Below are positions 44,426 through 55,130 of a stretch of DNA of 64,000 bases, piece after piece (the first letter of the stretch is position 1; each line of letters starts with the position of its first letter). Below the pieces are notes generated by a model, which did not search any database, was not told the origin of the DNA, and worked only from the letters and a program-made list of their open reading frames with translations. Source of the DNA: Ursus arctos. Its lineage: Eukaryota; Chordata; Mammalia; Carnivora; Ursidae. A program made the position numbers and the translations under genes. Location of the stretch: positions 55,684,444 to 55,748,443 of the forward strand of contig NW_026623067.1 in the NCBI RefSeq assembly GCF_023065955.2, in the 5' to 3' direction.

Positions 44426-44529
44426 GTGTCAAATAAATATATAAAATCTTAGAGAGAGAGAGAGAGAGAGAGAGAGGAGGGAGGGAGGGAGGAAGAGGGA
44501 AGAAGGAGATTTAAAAAAAACATTTTGGA
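44240..44529 (+). mobile_element. Can-SINE with paired TC and AG tracts
   Basis: SINE from 44248 ('ggggcgcctggttgactcag'), (TC)14 at 44393-44420, 'aaataaatatataaaatctt', then (AG)13 at 44451-44476 and a GGGA-rich run in place of a simple poly-A tail. The 8-bp target duplication 'attttgga' is at 44240-44247 and 44522-44529. Confidence 0.92.
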
Positions 44530-44599
44530 ACTGACACATAAATGTTAAATATTTTTACCAAATGATTGTTAATTATTTCTAATTATTCACTGCCACTCA

Positions 44600-44962
44600 T
44601 TGTCATACTTCTAGAACATTCCTATAAAAGGAGTACGTACCCTCACTGTACTGATGTTGGGTTTGGTCGTGTGACTTGCTCTAGCCAATAGTGTGTGAGG
44701 GAATGTGGCACAATCACACTCAAGCAGAAGCTTTAAAAACCACTGTGTGTGAATTAGCAATATCTCTTTTTCTCCCTTTGACATGAAAAAGTATATCACA
44801 GAATGGGACTTCTTCTTCCTGGTCTTGCAAATGAAGACAAATGGAGCAGAGCCACAGCTGAACAATAGTCAGCATAAATCATGAGTGAGAAATAAACTCT
44901 CGTTGTTGGAAGGCACTAAGATTTTGGGGCTGTTTATTAATGCAGCATAACCTAACTAAGCT
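44600..44962 (+). repeat. Old interspersed repeat, copy 2
   Basis: 'gggtttggtcgtgtgacttgctctagccaatag', 'gtgagaaataaactctcgttgttggaaggcactaagattttgggg' and 'taacctaactaag' form a longer copy of the element at 43768-44003. Possibly an ancient LTR; no coding remains. Confidence 0.5.
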
Positions 44963-45039
44963 TTAGCTAAATTATATATTAACCAAGAGGTATTGACTAA
45001 TAGAGTAATGTCAGTGTAGACAAAGACATCTGGCAACTT

Positions 45040-45890
45040 GCTGCGGTTTTCCTTCCCTGACATTTTTCTAAACAACTTCTATTGTAACCAATGACTTGAA
45101 AGAGGAAATAGTGTTCAAGTGTGCATGTGAAAAGATCCTGCGGTTAATTGCTAATAGTTTGCAGGACAGAACCAACATTCAAAAAAAGATAAACAAACTG
45201 AAACAATGGGCTATGTCTAGCAAGATGTCACTTAACTAGAAAGAAATGTAAGATCCCCCACACAACTGCTGGATAAGGAAGTTCTTATGAATATGAAGTT
45301 TTAATATGAAGTTTTGTTTATTTAGTTCTCATGAATATGAAGTTTTATTTGATAGGCAACAGAACATAAGGCAAGAGTGTGAACTGTCTGCAAAGAAAAC
45401 AAATGGATCTCATGCTACATTCATAGAAATGTGGTACCGCAAATAGAGTTTTAGGTGTGATCACTTTAAGGTATTAAATTCCCCCTTAATGTGTAGAACT
45501 TAAATGGAAACACTTAAATTTGTTTTGATTAACTCCAAAAAGACAGTGACTAAGTTGGACTTGCCGTGTGTAAATCTTGTTGGAGAGAAGAGCAGGACAA
45601 TTGGAGGGAGGAAAGGGGAGGGAAGATAGGAGGCCACCACCATAAGTGAGTTTAAATATTTTAATTCAAATATTTGAAAGCCTGTCTTTTGGAATATGCA
45701 TGAGAATTACTCTGCATGACTCTGAAATACAAAACAAAAGCATAGTCAGGGGAAAATGGAGGATTTTCACGAACAGTCTCCTCCAAAGATTGAATGGGCA
45801 GCTTAGGATGTGTTGGGAAAGAGATCCATGCATTAATGTAAATATGGATTGGTCTCAATGATGGCAAAAGTTTCTCCTAAATGAGAAGAA
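45040..45890 (+). mobile_element. L3/CR1-like LINE remnant
   Basis: The order 'gcaggacagaaccaacattcaaaaaaagataaacaaactg', 'caatgggctatgtctagcaagatg', and farther right 'ctccaaagattgaatgggcagcttaggatgtgttggg' resembles the reverse-transcriptase and 3' part of a CR1-group LINE (L3). Stops and small repeats break it. Confidence 0.4.
45281..45347. repeat. Local triplication of a 13-23 bp unit
   Basis: 'gttcttatgaatatgaagtttta' at 45281, the shortened 'aatatgaagtttt' at 45303 and 'gttctcatgaatatgaagtttta' at 45325. Confidence 0.85.
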
Positions 45891-45894
45891 TCAA

Positions 45895-46615
45895 AACCAA
45901 TTTACAGAAGGCAGGACCGGAATAAGCCAGTGGAATACCTTGGGGAGGCTATTAATAATTCACGACTTGCAGTTCATGTTGGAAAATGAATTTCACTGAC
46001 CAAGGAGAAGGGCTAAAATGGTATTACTGAAGCACAAGAGGGGGCAGGGAACCACCCTCACTCCCCCAGAGCCAAGACAGCCAAGGTGCAAGGAGATTTA
46101 GGAAAGAGCTGATCTGTCATAGGTGGGTTTTCTTTCTCGTGTCAGCAAAAGAAAGACACATCTTTGGCAAACTCTCTGTTTTAAACCTGGCCTTTCCATT
46201 TTTTATTTCTCTAAAACAGAGGGGAAAAGATGGTTATGGGGATACAACTAGTCCCAACTGGTAAAAGAAAGGCAAGTGGCCAATATAAATATTATAGCAT
46301 AAGGCTGAACTAGAGGAGAAACGAGAAGAAAAGATCAGTCACTCCAAAAACGTTCTCTCAAAATAAAAGGTCATGCCAAGGAAAGCCACAGATGCAACAC
46401 CGCAAACCCAAGGAGAGCTTTAATCAGGAAAAGCTGGCCTCAGGCACGCACGTGCATGCAGCTTGCTACCCGCCTTTCTGTGTGCCATTTTCTGACAGGA
46501 GACAGGAGATTCATTCATGGCCAGATGAAAAAGCAATACACGCTTTAAATGGCAGCCCTGGTAGGATTCATGTTTCCACAGCTTTTTTCCTCTTCCTCTC
46601 ATAAATCTCATTCTA
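45895..46615. other. Repeat-free stretch, possible conserved part
   Basis: The segment 46385-46560 is repeat-free with CpG-containing words such as 'caggcacgcacgtgcatgcag'. No exon was identified, and the 63-70 codon frames on opposite strands overlap. Confidence 0.35.
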
Positions 46616-46619
46616 TATA

Positions 46620-47570
46620 TTCTCCCAGGGCCATCACACTTGATCTTATTGTTTCAACTATTGTCTTTAGGCTGACCACCCCTAAATCTAAACCTGCAGG
46701 TCAGATCTATCAAAATAACTCAAGACCCTTTGATTCTATTGCTTATTAAATATCAGCCCCTTGAATCACCTACTCACACCTCAATCTTAAAATGTCCAAA
46801 ACTCCCACATCTATTGTCCTATTACATTCCCATCCCAAGGAATGATAGATCCCCAAGTCAGGAACTTGGAAATCATATTCCTTTTTTTCTCTCTCCTTCA
46901 TCATCTTGTCCATTAATACTCTGTCTTCCCTCACCTCCCACCCCTCCATTCCCATCCAAGCCCTGTTCATTATGTCTCCCGAGCACTTCTCTCCATCCTG
47001 GCTAGCACTACCTGAGTTTAAACACCATTGTCTCTCATCTCTGTTACTTCAACATTCTCCTAAGTGGCTTTCATGATGTTAATCTTCCCACCCTCCAATC
47101 TTTTCCACATAGCATTCAGAGTAATCTTCCTAAAAATGTAAATCTGATCATATTACTCATCTATTTAAAACTCTTCAGATATTCCCTCTTGCATCAGAAT
47201 GAAGTTCAAAATGGCTAATGAGGAAGATAAAGCTCTTGTATTCTGGCCTGTGCCCCCTCCCCAACTTCTCTCTAGACATTCTCCTCTTTGCCCTCTCTGT
47301 CCCACGAACACCCCTTCACATGCAAAAAGCTTCATCATAAGTTACTGAATTTATCATACTTTCTTTTACCCCAGAACCTTTGTACATTCTGTTCCTTTTG
47401 TCTGGAAACTCCTAGCTCTTTGTGCTACTTCCAACCTCTACCTCTTACCTCTTACCTTCAGGACCACTGGGAAGCCTATAAGACCCCATCCATACCCTCA
47501 TAATATGCCCTTGGCTTTCTAAGCACTGTCCCCATACATCCCAACAGTTTCCTGCATCTCACCATGTAAA
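46620..47570 (+). repeat. L2 LINE, long 3' copy
   Basis: 'aaaatgtccaaaactcccacatc', 'cttgtccattaatac', 'cagagtaatcttcctaaaaatgtaaatctgatcatattac', 'gaagttcaaaatgg', 'ctttgtacattctgttccttttgtctgg' are successive L2 phrases. The very end is missing. Confidence 0.75.
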
Positions 47571-47574
47571 GGCA

Positions 47575-47890
47575 TGGACCAGGGGATTGTGTTCCACCTG
47601 TCAGTCAGGGTGACTGACCCTCAACCAGTGAGTTAGGAATGGCTGGATAATTTGTTCACACATCAGTAGGACAGTTCTGGAATACATTCTATGCTTTCGT
47701 AAGCATACATAAAAGTAAAGATTTTCTCAAATTTGTTGTCCCTTTTTGCTTAATAAAATGAAGGCATAATTACCATACAAAGACTAACCCCGTAAAGTCT
47801 AGAAAGCAGTAATGCCCAAAATGCATCAAAAAATTCAATGTAAAGTGACATTATACACTTACAAATTGAAAAAAAGAAAAATTTTTCCCA
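47575..47890. other. Unique non-coding spacer
   Basis: No feature was recognised. Confidence 0.4.
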
Positions 47891-47899
47891 AGTAATATG

Positions 47900-48290
47900 G
47901 AGTCAAAATGGGAGAGCACAGTGACTATTTTTTTAAATAGTGAGAATACTAAATATCAAAAATCATTATAGCCAAAGCTGTGCTCAAAGGCAAATCCATA
48001 GCCTTAAGTGTAACACTAATTAAACAGAACAGCTTGAAAATAAATTAATTAAGCAGTAAGCTGAGTAACTTAAAATGTTTTAAATGCCATAACCACTTAA
48101 TAAATTAACCTAAAATGAAGGTAAAGAACAGTAATCAAAGAACCAACAAAAGAGAGATCAATACAATTCAAATTTAGGACCTGGTTATTAGAGTAAGGAG
48201 GACAATAAAATAGACATCTTCTGACAAAACAAATCACAAAGGGGAAAGTCTTAGTAACATACATAGAACATAAGAGAACAGTTGAAAATT
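47900..48290 (+). mobile_element. Ancient L1 ORF2 middle fragment
   Basis: 'gccaaagctgtgctcaaaggcaaatccatagcc', 'gatcaatacaattc' and 'ctggttattagag' align by eye with the mid-ORF2 region of old L1s. No frame is open. Confidence 0.5.
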
Positions 48291-48294
48291 GAGC

Positions 48295-49560
48295 AGAAGT
48301 GTCTTCTTTTATTGAGATTCTTAGTTGTCTTAATGACTTCCAGAACTACCATGTCTTCAACACCACCACAATTTTGGTGAGGCTGCAAAAACTACATTAT
48401 TTCCCTGCATTTAAAAAAGAAGCAATAAAATTGATTTTTTAAGGCTATATCCTTGATCAGATTTTAATTTTGATAAAATTTGTCTCTATTGCAGTAAATA
48501 TCCCAAAGACGTGTGTCTCAAAGCCCTGAGGTTTACAGCCAGACATGATGGACTGCCCATGACAACGGATACAAATGCTAGCGTGGGTTTAATTATGCTA
48601 GAATTTTTATGATAATTATAATGATATTGTTATGAAGTAGGCTAGGCTTTTAGCGGCTAGTCTCTAAACCTATTTTCCCTATAAATCCTTTTATTTTTAG
48701 TGCACTATTTTATAGAATAAGAGGTTTTTCAGGAACACATATATTGCATTAAATCATAAACACCTGTGTATGTAAGAATTTAGTATATAATAAAGGAATT
48801 ATATAAATCAACAGAAAAAGTATAGAATGTAAAATATAATAATAATGTTAAAAATAGGTAGCATCTTGGTAGAAAAACAAGTTAAATAATTATCTTAGAT
48901 CAAGAAACCTCCAAATAATTAAATATAAAAGGATAAAAATATTAGAAAATTTTAAAATAGATAAATATTTAATGTTGAAATGGGGTAGAATTTCAAAACA
49001 CAGAAGCAGTGGAAGTAGTCACAAAGGAAAAAATTAAAACACATCAAATAAAATTTCTAAATTTTGTTGGTCAAAAATGCATTTTTAAAAATAACAAAAA
49101 CCCTGAGAAATAGTTGCAAAGGATTAATATCTTTTATTAACTGGAGAAAAAGAGGGGAAAAAACTACACACACGCACACACACACACACACAGAGAATCA
49201 TCAGAATGAAAAAAAAAGAACTATGACATCAGAAAGAAGAATGTTTTTTAGGGGGAAGAAATTAATAATGTACTAACACATTTGAAAATCTTACTTAAAT
49301 ACATTTCCCGAGAAAAAGTCATATCAAAAGAGAAGTAGAAAACATGAATAGACCAATATCCACGGGAAAATGTTTAAATACGCATATTGAATGATTACAT
49401 TCCTAAAGTGTTTTATTAGTAAGTTCTCTCAAACTTTCAAGAAACAGTAACTTTTGCAGAGAATAGAAAAGATGGAAAGATTCCCAATTCAGGGCTTGGA
49501 ACTAGATAACTGATACCAAAACTTAACCAATTAGCCTCAGGGAAACTTCTTTCTGAGGGA
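48295..49560. other. AT-rich stretch with probable decayed L1
   Basis: Phrases at 48780-49090 and 49330-49380 ('aaaacatgaatagaccaatatcc') suggest further old L1 pieces. A CA/CG microsatellite is at 49167-49192. Confidence 0.35.
49167..49192. repeat. (CA)n microsatellite
   Basis: CA units with one CG interruption. Confidence 0.85.
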
Positions 49561-49839
49561 CTTTCCCTAGGAAGGGGCCCACACTGTGCTCTCCAAAATA
49601 TTCGTACATCATAGGTTCTCTGGCTTCCTCAGCTCTGATGGACACACATGCCAATTAGCCTCATGCTTACTCTCTCTTGCCAACACTCAACCTCATGTAC
49701 TAAGACACATTCAGCCTTACATATCTACTAAGGCTGAATACATTCTCAAAACAACTTTGGAAAGAAAGGCTGGTACGTGGAAGGGAAAACAAAGGCCCCC
49801 TGGCCCTACATTCAGTCCTCCCATCAAAAAATGTTGCTT

Positions 49840-49968
49840 ATAGAAATGTCTCTCCTAGGTATATACTTAACAGAAATGCATACATATGTTCACCATGAAA
49901 CATGTCCAGGAATAGAGCAACACTATTCATAGTTGCCAAAAAATTCAGTTGCCAACACTATTCATAGT
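49840..49968 (+). mobile_element. L1 ORF2 fragment with local duplication
   Basis: 'tctcctaggtatatacttaacagaaatgcatacatatg' and 'caacactattcatag' are from the C-terminal part of L1 ORF2. The second phrase recurs at 49918-49933 and 49953-49968. Confidence 0.6.
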
Positions 49969-50125
49969 CTGCTATGTCCATCTATAGCAGACAGGGCTGG
50001 GACCAGAGTGAGGTAAGGGAAGCACTCTCCTCAGGAGTAAAATTTAAAGGGGTGTCAAAAAAGCTCATAGTCAAGATAAACAATATTTTAATGCAATATC
50101 TTTTTAATCAAAAGTAATACAAAAA

Positions 50126-50208
50126 GGGGCCCCTGAGTGGCTCTGTTGGTTGAGTACCCAACTCTTGGTTTTGGTTCAAGTCATGATCTCAGGATCTTGG
50201 GATTGAAT
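50126..50208 (+). mobile_element. Can-SINE, 3' truncated
   Basis: 'ggggcccctgagtggctctgttggttgagtaccc' and 'tcaagtcatgatctcaggatcttgggattga' are the SINE head and body. The sequence then leaves the SINE with no 3' segment or tail. Confidence 0.85.
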
Positions 50209-50214
50209 GGTTTC

Positions 50215-51335
50215 CCTTCCTTGAAAGGGGATACAAGGAGGTTTCTGGAATGCTGGGAATATTCTATTTCTTGGTCTGTATGTTACATGGGTTTTACATG
50301 GGAAAATTCATTAACCTGTTTGCTCATGGTCTGTGTACTTTTTTTTATATGTGTTATCCTTTAATTTAAAAAATATTTAGAGTTGTCTTTCTCAGAAGTT
50401 AAAATATATCAAAGCAAGTTAGAATTGAGATGAATCCCCTGGAGGAAGAGGAAGAAAAGCTATCAGAGCTGCAGGAGGCAGCTTTCAGGGCACTACCTTA
50501 TTTCTGGGCTTCTATCCTTGACTAACCCCCAGGCCAAAATAAGTAAAGTGAATTCTTCATTACCAAGCACGGCTAGCACCCAACGGACATCATGTGTTCT
50601 ACCCATTCAGAACATTGGGCTGTCAGGAGTTAACCCACCAGTGGGCATGATTCACCAAGTATTAATTACATTTGCTGCTTGCTCAGATTTTTCTGGGGAT
50701 AGGACAGGACAGCCCAGATTTCATCCAAATCCCAGAGGAACCTTTCCTTTAGAAATCAGACCCTGCCATATCAGACATGACAAGACTTCCAAGCAGTAGA
50801 CAAGGCAACAGTCCAGGAGACTGGCAGTCACTGGCCAGTTATGCCAATACCCCCAGGTGGCTGTCAGCATGACCAGCACAGAAAGTGACCATCTCCCTAC
50901 AGACCACCACAGAAGTCACGCATTGTATGGTGGGGCAGGAGTTGCTGGAGGCAGGGAAAGGTCATTTCAAAAGGTGAATTGGAACCAAACGTGGTAAATT
51001 GTGGCCTAGTTCCCAAGCAGGAGCAGAGTCTGTCCTGGCTACCAGCAGTGCCCAGCCTCACTGCCAAGCCTGCAGAGGCTTTTCAGTGGGAAGACTTGGC
51101 TGCTTTGGATTTTAATGGCCCCTGAAAAGGGGAAGGCAGCAGGCAATGAGAATGGTCAGCAGATTTTTTTCCTGAGTATCCAAGAAATGCTAACAAGGCC
51201 ATCACCAATCTCCTTGACAGGGAAACGATCATCCAGGGACCCCTTTCTGAACTCAGACCTGGGGCCTGAGGCCTGCTTGCCAGTGGTCAACTTGTTCCTT
51301 TTTCTGTTTCCAAATCAGTTTCTAAAATCAGCTGG
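50215..51335. other. Unique non-coding stretch
   Basis: No repeat was recognised. Frames of 93 codons (50518-50799) and 81 codons (51115-51360) have no family motif and lack splice context I can defend. Confidence 0.4.
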
Positions 51336-51338
51336 GGG

Positions 51339-51682
51339 TTCCCACATGGATGGACCTTGAAGACATAGAGCTAAGTGAAATAAGCCAGTCATGATAGGAC
51401 AAAGACTATATGATTGCCCCTAGATGACGTACCTAAAGTAGTCACATTCACAGAGGCAGATAATAGAATGGTGGCTGTCAGGGGCTGGGCTGGGGGAAAT
51501 GGGAGGGGTGGGAAATTATTGTTTCAGGAGCAAAGAGAGTCACTTTGAGAAGATGAAACAAGTCTTGACATGGAAGGTGGTGTTGGTTGAACAACAACAT
51601 GAATGTACTTAACACCACTAAACCATGCGTTTAAAAATGGTAAACTATATGTTATATATATTTTACCACAATTTTTAAAAGA
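51339..51682 (+). mobile_element. L1M 3' end
   Basis: 'cacatggatggaccttgaagacatagagctaagtgaaataagcc', 'gaatggtggctgtcaggggctggg', 'gtacttaacaccactaaacc' and 'tatattttaccacaattttt' are the ORF2 end and complete 3' UTR of an L1M element. Confidence 0.85.
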
Positions 51683-51684
51683 AA

Positions 51685-52485
51685 AAAGCAGCCGGGGAAA
51701 GTGAAGTTCTCAGCCATATCCCCCATGCTGTGAAGTCACCTTATCTTCCATCAGTTCAGCCCTTGGGCTGTGCCCAGACCCACCTCTACCTGTGAGCTCA
51801 GCGATGCATCTCCAGAATGTGTATTTGGGATAATAAGGGCCTTTCTTCCTCATCCTTTCCCCAACATGCCTCCTCCCCACACACTACCAGAGAGGTAAAT
51901 TTACCAATAGAATTATACCAAAGAATTGAGCCAAAATATTAAAGAAGCAGTTCAAAGACAATTGTGAACAAGATACCAGAAGAAGAAAGGTAAGTAGCCA
52001 ACCCTGGATGGTATGTCTATATCCAATGCAGTTTTCTGCAAAACCTCTCATTCTGTCATTTCCTTTCTCCAGTCTTTTCCTCACCAGATACTTCTTCTCC
52101 AAACTCAGCCTCAGGTCTCCTGATCAAGAAAAAAAACCTCTTCCAGGAAAGCAACCCAAAATTCAATTCCACAGAGGTGTAAAGTAAAAGCTTTAACTTG
52201 TTAGCTCTAGCAAGAGGTTATCAGCTCACAGATCTTGTCTGCAAACATGGCTTTATGTAAAATCTGACAGTGGGATTTCATGGAGGAAATAAGGGGAGTG
52301 GCAGGGCATAAGGGGCATGAAGGTCTTCAGAAACTCCTGAAGGAATATTCAATAGCTGCCTACTTCTCGTCAATCACAAACAGTCCTGAGTTTTCCTCCA
52401 CAAAGACTTCTCTCTGTGAGGGCCCACTCACAGATTCCTAAGCACAGAGAAGAGGAAGCCAGGAATTCTAAGAAAAAAAATACAT
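51685..52485. other. Unique non-coding stretch
   Basis: No repeat or exon was recognised. Confidence 0.4.
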
Positions 52486-52489
52486 AATA

Positions 52490-52635
52490 GCTACTTTTTT
52501 GGCATTTACTCTACATAACGTATTATCCTATGTAGTCTTTATCACTGTCTTATAAGAGGAATATTACTCACATGTGACAAATGGAAACTAAGACTTTGAA
52601 AGAGAAAGCAATTGCCTGTTTTTTAACTTCTACAT
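52490..52635 (-). repeat. MIR element
   Basis: 'ggcatttactctacataacg', 'atgtgacaaatggaaactaagac' and 'gagaaagcaattgcc' are a diverged reverse MIR. Confidence 0.55.
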
Positions 52636-52754
52636 ACACACGTGGATCATCATGAAGGGCCTTTTTGGGTTTTTTTTCTTTTCCACATTGCCCTTTGTCT
52701 CCATTTACAGCTCACTCTCTTGGACCCAAAAACCCAGCACCCCTAAAAGTACAG

Positions 52755-52830
52755 AAGTCAGGAGCACACTCTAGAGTCCCAAAGTCCCTGTGTTTGAACT
52801 CATCACTTACTAGTTGAAAAACCTGTGTAT
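52755..52830 (+). repeat. MIR 5' fragment
   Basis: 'ctagagtcccaaagtccctgtgtttgaactcatcacttactag' is the forward 5' half of MIR. Confidence 0.5.
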
Positions 52831-53039
52831 GTGTGCTTGCAACATCAAATCATGTGTCTGAGAGAACATGCCCAAGACCCAACCCTATCTAATAAACATC
52901 CTTTATGTAACAAAATTAATTGCCTTTAGAATAAAAATCTTTAAAAAGATGTCTGAAAATATAAGTCAGAACTAAGTACTGTGAACACATCCTATCTGGT
53001 TAGCTCTACATCAAAGAAAGCATTTTGCAGTCCAGATTG

Positions 53040-53760
53040 TACCAACTCCTCCCACATGCAGCAACAAATACGTGTTGAGCACTGCTGTGGGATAGATACA
53101 AAAAGGAGTAAGAGCTGGTCCTCATCCTCAGTAGTTCACAGTCCAGGAAAGGATATACCCAAGTAGACAAGTAAATGAGCGGCAGGATAGGTTTTAATAC
53201 AAAGATGGACACAACACAGTGGGGTCACAATGAAAAGGGTGCATTGATAGGAATAGGAATATACTGAGGAACAAAGGAGGGAAAACATCCCCAGCAGAAG
53301 GGAGGAGCATGTGTAAGTATACAAGGGCCGGAAGGAACATGTCACCCTCAGGTCACTGCACATGGTTCACAACTAGAAAACAGGAGTGAGGTGCGGCCGG
53401 GGACACAACTGGTCAGGTAGGCTGGGGCTGCTGAGACGGCCTGTCGGTCCCTCAAGAGTTTGGATTTCACCCTGCAGGGAACAGGAAGCCGTTCAAGGTT
53501 TTTAATCTGACGGTGATGAGATGCAAAGTTCATGTCGCAAAGATAACTTAGGTCACTGTATGGGAAATGGATGGGAGGGAAGTGGGAACAAGGACACGCA
53601 TGAACGCTCATGCAGTTGTTCAAGGGAGAGAGAACTGGGGCTTAGAACAACAGATTCAAGAGATTTTATCTGGGAGATTACACAGAATTTGGTGAAGAGA
53701 AGGGGTGTAAAAGAGGAAAGATTTAAAATTATTCCCATATTTTGGGCTTAGATACAGGAC
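53040..53760 (+). repeat. Old interspersed repeat, unassigned, long copy
   Basis: 'acgtgttgagcactgctgtgggatagatac', 'agtagttcacagtccagg', then 'tggatttcaccctgcagggaacaggaagccg' and 'ttttaatctgacggtgatgag'. These follow a widespread ancient mammalian consensus. The antisense frames here are incidental. Confidence 0.5.
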
Positions 53761-53764
53761 AGTA

Positions 53765-54405
53765 GCCAACGATTCAACAAAGGAAAGGACACTCTCCCTT
53801 CAGTGAGCTTGAGAGCACACCGTCGAAGCATGTGGGTAATCTAAAGCCCGTGAATGCCTATCTACTAAGTAAGGGAGCCTGGTGAAAGAAACCCTTAGTT
53901 CCTATGATCCACTCCCTCTCATTGCTTCATCTCCCATTCTGCTCATGAGGGCTCAGTACAAAAAAAGACCTCCATGAAAGCCCATCCTTCTGCACACCCT
54001 GCTGTCTAGGCCCAGATGCAGGCTGTACCAGTTCGTCCGGGTGAGCTGTGTGGAGTCCTCTTCTTTGGGTTGCTAACATATCACCAGCTTATCACATGAA
54101 GCAGCACACCTTTATCTTTTAAAACCACATTGAAAGTAGCTGGGCCTCTAAAGACTCCTGAAATTCATATATGTCCTTAATTAATCTATGGGTCCAAGCG
54201 CTGCCAGGCAGTCCACCTGGGTCAGCTGAAGGACATCCACACAGCCTCTCCTGCCCCAGCCCAAGCGACGCAGGCAGCCAGGTCTGTCAGCCGTACCCTC
54301 TGGGCTCAAGTGTCTTTGGGACTAATTCCCTGCTGGTCACAGCCAGGGAGTACACATAGATTCCCTCTACCTGAGGGAACATTTAGTCTTCTTAATTTTT
54401 CACTA
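53765..54405. other. Unique non-coding stretch
   Basis: No repeat or exon was recognised. Confidence 0.4.
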
Positions 54406-54409
54406 CAGC

Positions 54410-54615
54410 CTTTATTTCTCATAAGGATATACACACATATTAGTTATAAGAATGTTCATCAAATCATTGTTTATCATGTCAAAAAGCTGCAAACCATCTG
54501 AATTTCCGACAACAGTATAACAACAGATTAAAGCCTATCTATATCATGGAATACTATGTAGCTCCCCAAAATGTTGTTCCGTAAATGGACCCATGGATAT
54601 GAAAAGATACTCACC
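54410..54615 (+). mobile_element. L1ME fragment, left part
   Basis: 'tgtttatcatgtcaaaaagctgcaaacc', 'tatatcatggaatactatgtagc' and 'ccatggatatgaaaagatac' are an old L1 3' region that resumes after the L2 piece at 54620-54745. Confidence 0.6.
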
Positions 54616-54619
54616 ACAG

Positions 54620-54745
54620 AATGCTTACTAGCACATAAGCTCTATGAGGGCAAGGGCGTTGTTTTGTGCATCAATGTACTCCAAATGTCTAGAACAGAAC
54701 CAGGCATATACCAATCATTCATTAAATATCTGCTGATTGAATCAT
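54620..54745 (+). repeat. L2 3' end inside an L1ME
   Basis: 'gcacataagctctatgagggcaagggcg' to 'catataccaatcattcattaaatatctgctgattga' is a clear L2 terminus, flanked on both sides by L1ME sequence. Confidence 0.7.
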
Positions 54746-54890
54746 ATGAGAAGTGGGAAAAGCAGGTAACACAAGAGCGTGGTTCCATTTCTGTAAAAAG
54801 AAGCACTATGCACATAGATATAGAAAAGGATCTGGAAAAATATGCATCAAAATACTATCAGTAGTTTTCTTCTAGGTCGGTAGACTTTTC
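54746..54890 (+). mobile_element. L1ME fragment, right part
   Basis: 'tttctgtaaaaagaagcactatgcacatagatatagaaaaggatctgg' continues the L1ME seen at 54410-54615. Confidence 0.55.
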
Positions 54891-54892
54891 TA

Positions 54893-55130
54893 TACTATTT
54901 TATTTTATTTTATTTTAAAGATTTTATTTATATGAGAGAGAGAGAGAGCACACGAGCAGGGGGAGGAGCAGAAGGAAAGGGAGAGAGAGAATCTCAAACA
55001 GATTCCATGCTGAGAACAGAGCCTGACACGGGGCTCAGTCCCATGACCCTGAGATCATGACCAGAGCAGAAACCAAGAGTCAGATGCTTAACCGACTGAG
55101 CCACCCAGGCACCCCAGTACTCTTTTATTT
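54893..55130 (-). mobile_element. Can-SINE
   Basis: SINE at about 54907-55117: 'aaagattttatttatatgag' on the left, 'ccctgagatcatgaccag' and the head 'ctgagccacccaggcacccc' on the right. The target duplication is imperfect ('tactattttattt' and 'tactcttttattt'). Confidence 0.92.

Noticed and set aside
46040..46060. Second CTCF-like site ('agagggggcaggg')
   Set aside because: It lacks the upstream CC and the downstream CTA expected of the motif.
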